Assembly (NCBI GenBank): GCA_015179025.1 | Contig: WHUX01000175.1 | Span: 1-64,000 of the forward strand | Direction of reading: 5' to 3' | Length of the DNA: 64,000 nt | DNA from: Terfezia claveryi | Lineage: Eukaryota > Ascomycota > Pezizomycetes > Pezizales > Pezizaceae | Shown: positions 21,967 to 30,698 of the stretch, piece after piece | Position numbering within the stretch: the first letter of the stretch is position 1 | Layout: each line of letters begins with the position of its first letter | Notes under the pieces: generated by a model | Told to the model about the DNA's origin: nothing | The model's database searches: none | The model's input: the letters and a program-made list of their open reading frames with translations, nothing else | Position numbers and translations under genes: made by a program

Positions 21967-23100
21967 ATGTCCGCGAGCATTCCACTACCCACCGATAGAT
22001 TCGCAGCCTGGAGGGCGACTCCGATTCCATCAGACCCGACAGAACTATCAGCATACCGAAGAACTGTGATCGAAATATTCACAGAGACTTATGCCATTGG
22101 CGAACAACAAGGAGCGGACCTTCAGAAAGCCGAAAAGCGAATCCGAGAAGCCGAAGACGAAATAACCCTCCTTCGAGAAGATGCAGCAGAGGACAGGATA
22201 ACCATCCGGAGACTGACTCGTGCCTTGGACCTGGCCGACGGTCCAAAGAACCAGAAAACACAAGACCTACCAACCCCGCCCAAGTTTAATGGGGACCGGG
22301 GCCGGTTACGAGCATGGAAGAACTCTGTGCAAATAAAACTCTCTGGGGACTCGGCGAAGTTCCCCACTGTCCACCACCAGCTCTCATACGTCTATGGCCT
22401 CCTGGAGGGTAAGGCCATGGACCAGGTACAGCCCTTCGTCAAGGCAACGGGGATTGATCTGGTAGATATCCCGGCACTAATGACAATCTTGGACCGAGCC
22501 TTCGGGGACCCGGATCCTAAAGGAACCGCCAGCAGGGCCCTGCGAGACCTCAAGCAAAAACACAACGAACTGTCAACCTATGTTGCCGAGTACTCCAGGC
22601 TGGCAGCAGAGCTCAATTGGAATGACGAAGCCAAGCTCGACCAGTTCAAAGACGGGCTTACCTTCGAGCTGAAAAAGGCTCTGGTCTACTGCCCACCGAC
22701 CAAGACCCTGGAGGAACTTATTGAGCAAGCTAGCTGGGTGGAACAGCAGACAGCGGCACTAAGAGCCCCCCAAAAGACACTCCCGACCTCGACTCCCCGT
22801 ACCCCCTTCCCGATAGCACGCACCCAACCCACACCGGTCAACAAGCCTGCACACCCCTCCCTGGTAGCGGGTGGGGCTGCCCCCATGGACCTGTCAGCAG
22901 GTAGACCTCGTCTTACCCAGGAGGAAAGGGACCGTCGCCGCACTCAGGGTTTGTGCATTGCATGCGGAAAGGGGGACCACTTCATTGCGGCTTGCCCCCT
23001 TCGAAAGAATCGCTCCCTCGCCATCCACGCTATCTCCGATACCCCAGTGCCCAGGATTGAGGAGGTTGATGAGTCGGGAAAAGCCCTGTCCCTTGCCTAG
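21967..23100 (+). CDS. gag: Gag polyprotein of element E
   Basis: 377 residues from MSASIPLPTDRF. I chose this ATG over an upstream in-frame one (21862) because the latter lies in the LTR and because F (MSMSIPLP) and G (MSEPTLLP) start at the same place. A predicted coiled coil spans about residues 35-95 (GADLQKAEKRIREAEDEITLLRED). A Retrotrans_gag capsid domain follows (LRAWKNSVQIKL, YVYGLLEGKA, LSTYVAEYSRLAAELNW). A Pro-rich stretch precedes one CCHC knuckle, CIACGKGDHFIAAC. It ends at TAG 23098-23100. It should form the cytoplasmic virus-like particle and bind genomic RNA. No internal stops. Confidence 0.92.
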   Translation: MSASIPLPTDRFAAWRATPIPSDPTELSAYRRTVIEIFTETYAIGEQQGADLQKAEKRIREAEDEITLLREDAAEDRITIRRLTRALDLADGPKNQKTQDLPTPPKFNGDRGRLRAWKNSVQIKLSGDSAKFPTVHHQLSYVYGLLEGKAMDQVQPFVKATGIDLVDIPALMTILDRAFGDPDPKGTASRALRDLKQKHNELSTYVAEYSRLAAELNWNDEAKLDQFKDGLTFELKKALVYCPPTKTLEELIEQASWVEQQTAALRAPQKTLPTSTPRTPFPIARTQPTPVNKPAHPSLVAGGAAPMDLSAGRPRLTQEERDRRRTQGLCIACGKGDHFIAACPLRKNRSLAIHAISDTPVPRIEEVDESGKALSLA

Positions 23101-26100
23101 TTACTGACACTAGCAAGGGACCTGCCCCAGGCCATTTGTCTTTGTCTGCATTTTTCGTTTCTTCCGCTGTTGATGAATCTCGCTTGTTCAGCGAGCATTT
23201 TGTTGTATCTATCTCCCTCAGAATCAATGATAGAACAATCAATACGTCAGCACTTATAGATTGCGGAGCTTCAGGAATTGCATTCATTGACCAAGCCTTT
23301 GTCAGTAAATTCTCTATACCCATGTCCAAGCTCAAAACCCCCCGTGTCCTGGATGTCATTGACGGTCGACCCATCTCCTCTGGGGATATCACCGATATTG
23401 CGTGCTTGCCTGCCCTGGTGGGGGATTACTCCGAGGCCAACCTCCCCATGTTCGTCACTAAGCTAAAATACCCAATTGTCCTCGGAATCCCCTGGATTAG
23501 AATGCATGATGTATCGGTCAGCTTTGGCTCGTACACCCTGCAGTTCAATAGCCAGTATTGCCAAAAACACTGTGGAAATCCAAAGGCCACCATTACTGGG
23601 CTGTGTGCCTTGCCACCCCCGATAACTCACCCGACCCAGGTAGTACATCAGCATGCGCACAGCGGTGCCAATCCCCCTGTTCCCCCAATTCCCCCTGTTG
23701 TACTGCCTCCAAAACTTCTGAATATTAGCTTTATCGGAGCAGGGGCTTTCGCTTACCTCACCAGGAGGCACAAGCTGAAGGCTCACGCCCTGTCCATACA
23801 TGAAGTAAACCTAGAGATTAACAAGACGAGATCCAAGGAGGAGTGGAAATCCATGGTTCCGGGGGAATACCATGAATTTATTGACCTGTTCTCGGAAAAA
23901 GCCGCGGAGAAGCTTGCCCCCCATCGACCATACGACCACACAATCCCGCTGGTAGAAGGTAAGACCCCCCCTTATGGACCTCTCTATGGGATGTCCCGGA
24001 TGGAACTGGAAGCTCTGAAAAAGTATCTGGAGGAAAACCTCAACAAGAGCTTCATTCGCCACAGCTCCTCACCAGCGGGTGCCCCGGTGCTGTTCGTGAA
24101 GAAATTGGACGGCTCCCTTCAGTTGTGTGTTGATTATCGTGGCCTGAACGAAATAACGGTCAAAAACAGGTACCCCCTACCCCTAATCCAGGAGACATTA
24201 GCCAGGCTCTCCAAGGCCAAGTGGTTCACCAAACTGGATTTGAGAGGGGCATACAACCTGGTACGGATCGCCGAGGGGGAGGAGTGGAAAACTGCCTTCC
24301 GAACTCGTTATGGCCATTTTGAGTATAATGTTATGCCTTTTGGGTTGACTAATGCCCCGGCCTCCTTCCAGCACTTTATTAATGACACCCTGCGAGACTT
24401 TCTGGATGTGTTCTGCACAGCCTACCTTGACGATATCCTAATCTATTCGGATACCCTGGCAGAGCACAAAATCCATGTTCGTCAAGTGTTGGAGAAGCTG
24501 GAGCAAGCCGGATTGTACCTCAAGCCCGAGAAATGCGAGTTCCATGTGCAGGAGGTTAAGTATCTAGGGTTGATCATCACCACGGAAGGTATTAGAATGG
24601 ACCCTGCCAAGGTCACCGCCGTTCAGGAATGGGAAATCCCAGCAAATCTCAAGGATGTCCAGGCCTTCCTGGGATTCGCCAACTTTTACCGACGGTTCAT
24701 TCTAGGATATTCCAAGATCGTGGCCCCCCTCACAGCCCTGACCAAAAAGGACCGGCGATTCCTCTGGAGTCCAGAAGCCCAATCCGCCTTCCAGAACCTC
24801 AAGGAAGCCTTCTGCTCAGCTCCCATACTAGCTCACTTCGACCCAGACAGCGAATGTATCATGGAAACTGACGCCTCCGACTATGTCTCTGCGGGGATCT
24901 TGTCTCAGTATGTCAACGGGATCCTCCACCCCGTGGCCTACTTCTCGAAAAAACACTCCCCGGCTGAGTGCAACTACGAGATCTATGACAAAGAACTGAT
25001 GGCCATCGTGCGAGCATTTGAAGAATGGAGGCCACATCTGGAGTCAGCCAAGGGGATCATCGAGGTATTATCTGACCACAAAAACCTTGAGTATTTTACA
25101 ACCACCAAGCTGCTTAACTGAAGGCAAGCTAGGTGGTCGGAGTTCTTATCTCGGTTCAACTTCAAGATCAGATACCGGCCAGGAAAGGCTGGGGGCAAGC
25201 CCGATGCATTAACCCGGAGATCAGGAGATCTCCCTAAAGGGGGGGATGAAAGGCTAAAATACCAAAATCAGGTGGTATTGAAGCCCGAAAACCTTGATCT
25301 GGCGGCCAATACCCTTGCGGAAGCTGAGGCTGAGGCTGATGCGGAAGCTGAAGCTGAGGCTAATGCTGAAGCTGAGGCTAATGCTGAAGCTGAGGCTAAT
25401 GCTGAAGCTGAGGCTAATGCTGAAGCTGAGGCTAATGCTGAAGCTGAAGCTGAGGCTGAGGCTGATGTGGAAGCTGAGGCTGGGGCTGATGCGGAAGCTG
25501 AGGCTGACCTCCGACAACTAGTGAGACAGGCATATGAGGACGACCCCCTGGCCAAGGAAATTATCACCGCAGTGGATTCTGGCCAGCGCCGCCACCCCAA
25601 GATCTCCCTAGCCGAGTGTACCGTCCAGGAAGGCCTCCTCTACCACCTCGAACGGCTGTATGTGCCGGAAGGAGAGCTGCGCCTTCGATTGATCAAGGAA
25701 CACCATGACAGCCTGGTTGCAGGTCACTCTGGAGTGGCCAAAACGTTAGAGCTTCTGGCCAGGGAATACACATGGATTGACCAGCGGAAGGAAGTGGAGC
25801 GGTACGTACGGAACTGCCATGTTTGCAAGTGTGCTAAGCCTGTCCGCCACGCCCCATATGGCACTCTGAAGCCCCTGGATATCCCGGATCGGCCGTGGCT
25901 GCATCTGACCATGGATTTAGTGATGGGATTGCCAGAAGACTCGGTATTCAACGCCATCTTGATGGTGGTAGATCGGTTGACAAAAATGAGGCACGTTATA
26001 CCTTGCCGGGATACCTGCTCTGCCCTAGAGTTAGCCAATCTCTACCTCAATAATGTATTCCGATACCATGGCCTCCCTGAATCGATCGTATCTGACCGTG

Positions 26101-26963
26101 GCCCCCAGTTTACCTCAGAATTCTGGCAAGCCTTCTGCGAACTTCTGGGGATCAAAGTGCGGCTGTCAACGGCATATCACCCCCAGACGGACGGCCAATC
26201 AGAGAGGATGAACGCCATTATGGAGCAATATCTGCGGGCCTTTGTCAACTACCAGCAGGATAACTGGGTTTCGCTGCTGGCCACCTGCGAATTCGCCGCG
26301 AACAACCAGTTCTCGGAATCCTCCAAAACCTCTCCTTTCCTGGCCAATTACGGTTGGCACCCCCGATTCGTGGACATCCTAGCTCCCCTGCAGAAAGCCC
26401 AACCCCCAGCCAAGGAATTCGCAGCCGGAATCGCTGAGCTCCACTCGACCCTGAAGGCAGAGCTGAGGTATGCGCAAGCCAGGCAAGCCGAATATGCCAA
26501 CGGCTCATGGTTGCCAGCCCCCAGATATCAGCCAGGCGACAAGGTATGGCTCTCCAGCCGGCACTTCCGAACAGAACGGCCCTCCCGCAAGCTCGACCAC
26601 AAGTTCCTGGGTCCATTTGAGGTGTTGGCCGCTGTGGGTACTCATGCCTACCGCCTGAGGTTCCCCAAAGACATCAAAGGACATCCAGTCGTCCATGTCT
26701 CCGAGATCGAGCCTGCCGCTAGCGACCCTCTCCCCGGCCAGAAACACCCTCCACCTCCCCCCGTGGTTATCGAAGGTGAGGAGGAATGGGAGGTAGAGGA
26801 AGTGCTGGACTCCCGAAGAAGGTATGGGCACCTGCAATATAAGGTCAAATGGCTGGGAGATGAGGAGACGACCTGGCAACCAGCGGAGGACCTGGAAAAC
26901 GCACAGGACTTGGTCACCCTATTCCACCAGCGTTACCCCCGGAAGCCTCGCCCCGCCCAATGA
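23073..26963 (+). CDS. pol: Pol polyprotein of element E, with one in-frame TGA
   Basis: Read by a -1 shift from gag, about 1290 codons. Protease has ALIDCGASG. RT has [37 protein letters not shown] and catalytic YLDDILIYS with both Asp. RNase H has [23 protein letters not shown] and LSDHKNL. A TGA at 25119-25121 falls after KLLN, where copy F reads Arg (CGA). The frame stays open beyond it: end of RNase H, an Ala/Glu/Asn repeat linker, then integrase with HHCC (HHDSLVAGHSG...CHVCKCAK), D (TMDLVMG), D (VSDRGPQF) and E (DGQSERMNAIMEQ). The chromodomain is EWEVEEVLDSRRRYGHLQYKVKWLG. It ends at TGA 26961. The TGA is either a fresh nonsense mutation or a readthrough site. Confidence 0.9.
23076..23121 (+). 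promoter_or_regulatory. -1 ribosomal frameshift signal, gag-pol of element E
   Basis: Slippery heptamer G-GGA-AAA (23076-23082) in gag phase, a 5-nt spacer, then a stem-loop. GTCCCTTG (23088-23095) pairs with CAAGGGAC (23114-23121); CTAG (23097-23100) pairs with CTAG (23110-23113); the loop is 9 nt, with one bulged C. The gag stop TAG lies inside the stem. The pol frame opens only at 23073, just before the heptamer. The same arrangement is kept in F and G. Confidence 0.85.
25317..25507 (+). repeat. Ala/Glu/Asn coding minisatellite in E pol linker
   Basis: Tandem 6- and 18-bp units of the GCTGAAGCTGAGGCTAAT type encode an AEAEAN repeat between RNase H and integrase. The corresponding linker in G is an Asp-Ala repeat (about 48975-49105), and in F it is short, so its length and unit differ in each copy. 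Confidence 0.8.
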
Positions 26964-27178
26964 CGTTCTTGTCATCCTGGAATTGGTTATTAGTGTTGTT
27001 ATTGTCGTTGTTGTTGGGGTTATTGTTGGTACGTACTTCCGGCGTTGGGGTTGTGTTATGGGTTATTGGTTTTAGTCGCCTGTTTTGTTTGTTTGTTTTT
27101 GTCTTGCCTTTCGCCTTGTCTTTCGTCGCTGGGGCTCCGAGCCTAAAGGGGGATAGTGTCACAACCGTCCTTTCCTAG
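26960..27178 (+). CDS. Small hydrophobic ORF after pol of element E
   Basis: 72 residues. The ATG overlaps the pol stop as ATGA. Two hydrophobic stretches (WLLVLLLSLLLGLLLV and LFCLFVFVLPFALSFVA) could be membrane spans. The frame runs through the polypurine tract (SLKGD) into the 3' LTR. G has an equivalent 47-residue frame with the same ATGA overlap (47367-47510). The sequence is GTT/TTG-rich, so hydrophobicity could come from composition alone. Expression is unknown. Confidence 0.35.
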   Translation: MTFLSSWNWLLVLLLSLLLGLLLVRTSGVGVVLWVIGFSRLFCLFVFVLPFALSFVAGAPSLKGDSVTTVLS

Positions 27179-27719
27179 CCGGGTTTGAGAGTCAGACGGG
27201 ATTCCGTCTGACTCTCGTTATTGTTGATTGATATCGTTGTTATCTCTGTTCCCGAGATAAGGGGTCTCGGGAACCTTATTCCTTCCGGTGGCCTTGGCCA
27301 GCCAGGAAGGAATCCTGTATATATAGCTTGCTCTCTCCGCCCTCTCGTTGGATCCCCATCCAACGTCTTGTATATCCAATACAGGGCCTTGCTTCTCTCC
27401 ACGCTGGTGCATCTCCCTTGTGCACCTCCTTGTCTCGCCTCGACTCTGCAGCCCTGCTGCCCACCCCGCGAACCTCCTGTCCTGTCCTTGCCTTGCCTCG
27501 CCTTGTGTTTGCAGCTCAGCTGCCTCCCTTGACACACGCGGCAACTGCTTCCGCGTGTCTCGTGTCCCTTACCCTCTGCCCCTCTTGCCTCTTGCCCTTG
27601 CCCCCCGCCCCAGCCTTCCCCTAGTCACACACGTAGCGTTCCTACGTGTGTCTTGCCCTAGCCTCTGCCTTCTCCCCGGCGTACCCCTTGGTCGCCTTGT
27701 TCCCAGAGCCCACGTTACA
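27157..27719 (+). repeat. 3' LTR of Gypsy element E (563 bp)
   Basis: Same ends and length as the 5' LTR. It is preceded by polypurine tract CCTAAAGGGGGA (27143-27154). Differences from the 5' copy seen by eye are about seven transitions. Confidence 0.93.
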
Positions 27720-28083
27720 GGTAAGATGTTAGCCATAAATAGTGTTTTACTACGGCTTCCATTAAGAGTCGAGTATCATCAGGATGATACTATTGGGCAT
27801 GTCCCATTGAGCGAGTATATTTCAAAATCTCCTCAATTGTTGGAAAATGTCTTTCCCAATATTCTTCTGGTGCGAGAGGTAGAGCCATACTAAAATATAG
27901 TTTGGTTCCAGCTCCACTTGGTTCTCCTACTTCAATATCCATAGGCAGATTTATTTCCCCTTCTGTATTAGGAACTAGAAATCTGGTTTTTCTGGGAGTT
28001 TCTTCTACTAATTTCTTACTATCTTCGGGTAATATAGTTAACCGTCTCGACCTCTTAGTCTTCTTACTAAGTTCAGACGCCAT
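27720..28083 (-). pseudogene. Gypsy element B gag, N-terminal part
   Basis: Starts at MASELSKKTKRSRRL (28083) and matches the N terminus of element A gag. A TAG after SMGHAQ (near 27790) replaces a Gln codon of the A copy. It ends at the insertion point of E, whose duplicated target GGTAA is 27720-27724. Confidence 0.8.
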
Positions 28084-28612
28084 TATGTCTGATTTCGTCG
28101 TCTGTCCGCAACCAAATGCAGCTGGTTATGCGATACGATCGTCGAGTTACTTTTCTTCTTTGGCACCTTTCTGTGCTGATAGTGTGGTGGCTGATGATCC
28201 TTATGATCTCCGTTCGACTGACGGTTCTGTTGGCTCAGTGGCTCACGAGGCTGGTGAGGCTGGATGTCAGGATCCTGATGTTTCTTATGGTCCTAGTTTT
28301 TCTTCGTCTACTGGTCTAGAATCTAGTTCTAGTTCTTCCGGCAAGAGTGTCATGTTTTCTGATTGGTGTGTTGAGGTAGACGTTGGGGGCGCAGAGGTAT
28401 TGGTAGAGATGTCTGGGCCTAAGGAAGGTTCTGATGGAGGTAATTCTTTTCTAGAGGAAATGGCTGCAGTGGAGGCAGCGAGATTTGAGCCTTGGGATTG
28501 TGACACTTGGTTGTTTAGACCAATTATTCCTGGGACCTGGGGGCCGGTTTTTCAATGGTGTACTGGATTTACAGGTACAGATGTAATGGCGGTTGCCAGG
28601 AGTGCAAGATGA
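28084..28612 (+). other. Antisense open frame in the leader of element B
   Basis: ATG at 28084 abuts the gag start on the other strand. It encodes about 175 residues with the same Ser-rich and WCVEVDVGGAEVLVEM segments as 1217-1818, ending in MAVARSAR. Open in both family copies, but with no sign of constraint on codon positions. Confidence 0.35.
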
Positions 28613-28915
28613 GTTGTCGATCTTATTGGGAAAAGTGTTGTGAACGAGGGTGGGATTGTTTAATGTGGGATACCACTGCCCGTTAGAGCTCTGCTTAGCT
28701 TGCTTCTAAGTCTTTTGTTGATGTACTACAGTTGAGAGTCTGATGTCTCGTTTGTTGGATTTTTTTGTTGGCTAGCTAGTTGAATAACGATATCGATTTT
28801 ATATGTGCACTTAGGTGTCGAATTGTATACACTTGCGTAAGTGTAATAAAGGTATCCGAAGGTTGATCAGGCCTTGGATTTAAGAGTAAAGATTAGGTAA
28901 GTAAGTTAAAAAAAA
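28613..28915 (-). other. Leader of element B between LTR and gag, no gene
   Basis: Aligns with 1819-2055 of element A. It contains AGGTTGATCAGGCCTT, also present in the leader of element H (near 39148-39163), and an A-rich tract against the LTR. No TGG primer-binding site is visible. Confidence 0.5.
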
Positions 28916-29594
28916 TGTAATGAATAGTACTAGACAGTATTCATTCGGTACCATTTATACAATCTATATCCGTAGGCACGGACGTTTGTGTATTTCGGTT
29001 CTGTTGAGGTAAGACCTCAGAAGGGTAGGGAGATTACTATGTAGGACGTTCCCGAAGGGAACAGTAATTAACTGGTGTAATCTATCTTATATGATTTGTG
29101 CTATCTAAGCTATATGATCTTGATCTGATCGGAATATAGGCTTGCTTGCTCTGAAGGCTTGCTTGGTTGCTTCTTCTCTTTCTGTGGATTCCAGAGGGAA
29201 TCCAGTGGCCTATTTATACTCCTCTGAGATCTGATGACTAAGGAAATAAATACAATAAAGGGTGGCACACCAGAAGGTGGTGCGCTGTACAAAAGGGGTC
29301 ATGTGGCCATAGTAATGAGTCACACGCCATAAACGAGGGTCATGTGGCCATAGTAATGAGTCACACACCTTAAACAGAGGTCACGCGGCCATAATGAGGG
29401 TGTCTTCATATGGCAAGTGCCATGGAACTTCCCATGGCAGATTCCGTGTTCTATGGACGCTTATAAAGCAATAGGAGGTGGTAGAAGGCTAGTCCTCCAA
29501 CCGAGAGGCTTAGTTATATAACATAGTAGTAATATAGGAAATACAAAAGTATATAATCAATTATATAAGCAATGAAACAACGTTCTCCATTACA
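28916..29594 (-). repeat. 5' LTR of Gypsy element B (679 bp)
   Basis: TGTAATG...CATTACA ends. TATA box TATAAATA at 29211-29218 with the adjacent TGGATTCC/GGAATCCA hairpin. Two U3 repeats carry TGAGTCA at 29316-29322 and 29357-29363. This LTR would drive gag-pol leftwards. Confidence 0.92.
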
Positions 29595-29667
29595 GGGATG
29601 ATGATGAAGAGGAGTGGCAGGACCAAGATGATTGACAGGCTGTGTTGACGTAAGAAGGGGGGACGGA
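29595..29667 (+). other. End of element D ORF3 and polypurine tract
   Basis: After the duplicated GGGAT the ORF3 frame resumes at 29600 with an Asp/Glu-rich tail and stops at TGA 29633-29635. AAGAAGGGGGGACGGA (29652-29667) is the polypurine tract primed for plus-strand synthesis next to the 3' LTR. Confidence 0.75.
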
Positions 29668-30500
29668 TATGGAGGGAATGGTTATTTTTTTGGTTTTTTT
29701 TTGGTTTTTATTTAATCTTTAATTTAGTTATTTTTTCTTTGGGTTATTTTTTTTGAGATTTATTTATTTTTGATTTATTTTAACATTTTGAGAGTCGAAC
29801 AGGATTTGGTATAACTCTTAGATTACCACGCGACTCGATTACCTTTGATTTAGTTTAGCGGAGAATTGATTTAGGGGATATATCAGGCTATATTGTTAGA
29901 CTCCTGAAAACCCTAAACAATACAAATGAAGTCATTAGCAAAAGTGAAAATCGGTTGAGATTACCCTGCAAGCAAAAAGGTTTTCAAATAATTATGAGAG
30001 TCGAACAGTTTTTGGTATGACTCTCGGATTGATGATAAGAGTTGCTATTTTTATTGAAAGGTGAAAGAATTAGTTCTTGTCGACTGAAGTTAAAACTGTT
30101 GAAGTGTCGGGATGATGTTGGATATCGGTAATGGATGTCACAAGAATGATCGATTAAATAGCATGAGGGAACAGGGTAACGCGTGTGATAAGGGCCTAAG
30201 TAAGGCAGCAGATTAGTTTACATGTAAGAGTTTTTGAAGATAAAAGAGGTGGAAAATTGCAGTGATAAAGATGGGATGCAGACATAGATATGTGTACAGC
30301 AGCGCAGCAGTTAGTGGTTTATCAGCAGAGAACGTGTATTGTTCTCTGTGCGTGTTTAGGCTGTGCGTTGAGGACAGTATCACATGAATTGAACGAAATC
30401 ACCTTCTACTATTACTCTCCTTATTTTCGTTGTCTATAGTGGCTCTTACCAACCGGTCACAAAGTGCATGTTCCTTCATTAGGAGAGAAGTGCCTCTATA
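29668..30500 (+). repeat. 3' LTR of Gypsy element D (833 bp)
   Basis: Ends TATGGAGG...CCTCTATA, followed by the GCGG target copy (30501-30504). Several dozen substitutions from the 5' copy. Confidence 0.85.
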
Positions 30501-30698
30501 GCGGGGTTCGGGTTACTTGGCAATTACCCATGGCCTTGGCGAGTATTTGGAAAAAAAGCGAGTAATTGGATTTTCATGAGTTAATCCGCTAATAGGTTCG
30601 AGTCAGGTTGCTGCTAAGACAGGCAGGTCGAGTCGGTTTCCGAAGCGGGTTGACAACTAGCGAAACTCGCCTCAACCTAACTCGTGGCGCACACTACT
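30501..30698 (+). mobile_element. hAT transposon, right terminal part
   Basis: Resumes after element D. It is rich in GGGTT/CGAGT-type motifs (GCGGGGTTCGGGTTACTTGG, GAGTCGGTTTCC, CGAAACTCGCC) typical of hAT subterminal regions. It ends just before Copia integrase coding sequence, so the hAT had inserted into Copia. The exact terminus and 8-bp duplication cannot be set without the left end. Confidence 0.55.

Larger units (their letters stand above)
21373..27719 (+). mobile_element. Gypsy element E, nearly intact chromovirus
   Basis: Plus-strand Ty3/Gypsy element of 6347 bp with equal-length LTRs (563 bp) and target duplication GGTAA (21368-21372, 27720-27724). About seven differences between LTRs, all transitions, make it the youngest insertion seen. 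Gag is open, a -1 frameshift signal leads to pol, and pol is open apart from one TGA at 25119. F and G are decayed members of the same group. Confidence 0.95.
14016..29594 (-). mobile_element. Gypsy element B, full length, chromodomain type, split by element E
   Basis: Minus-strand Ty3/Gypsy element with 3' LTR at 14016-14694 and 5' LTR at 28916-29594, flanked by a 5-bp duplication GGGAT (14011-14015 and 29595-29599). Removing E (21373-27719 plus one GGTAA) rejoins gag. Pol order is protease, RT, RNase H, a long zinc-knuckle linker, integrase, chromodomain. LTRs differ at about 15 positions by eye. In-frame stops in gag and pol make it non-autonomous. Confidence 0.92.
5411..30500 (+). mobile_element. 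Gypsy element D, full length, split by element B
   Basis: This is a plus-strand Ty3/Gypsy element. The parts are 5' LTR (5411-6243), gag, protease, RT, RNase H, integrase, a third ORF, and 3' LTR (29668-30500). A 4-bp target duplication GCGG flanks it (5407-5410 and 30501-30504). Element B (14016-29594, plus one copy of its GGGAT duplication) sits near the end of the third ORF. All coding regions are broken by stops or frameshifts, and the LTRs differ by roughly 4-5% by eye, so it is older than B and E. Confidence 0.88.

Noticed and set aside
21401..21998. Several overlapping open frames on both strands in the E LTR (Pro/Cys/Leu-rich)
   Set aside because: They lie in a GC-rich LTR, recur in the 3' LTR, overlap each other on both strands and have no domain.
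25254..25600. Minus-strand Ser/Ala-rich frames and a plus-strand Leu/Lys/Arg repeat frame
   Set aside because: These are alternative translations of the Ala/Glu coding repeat in pol.
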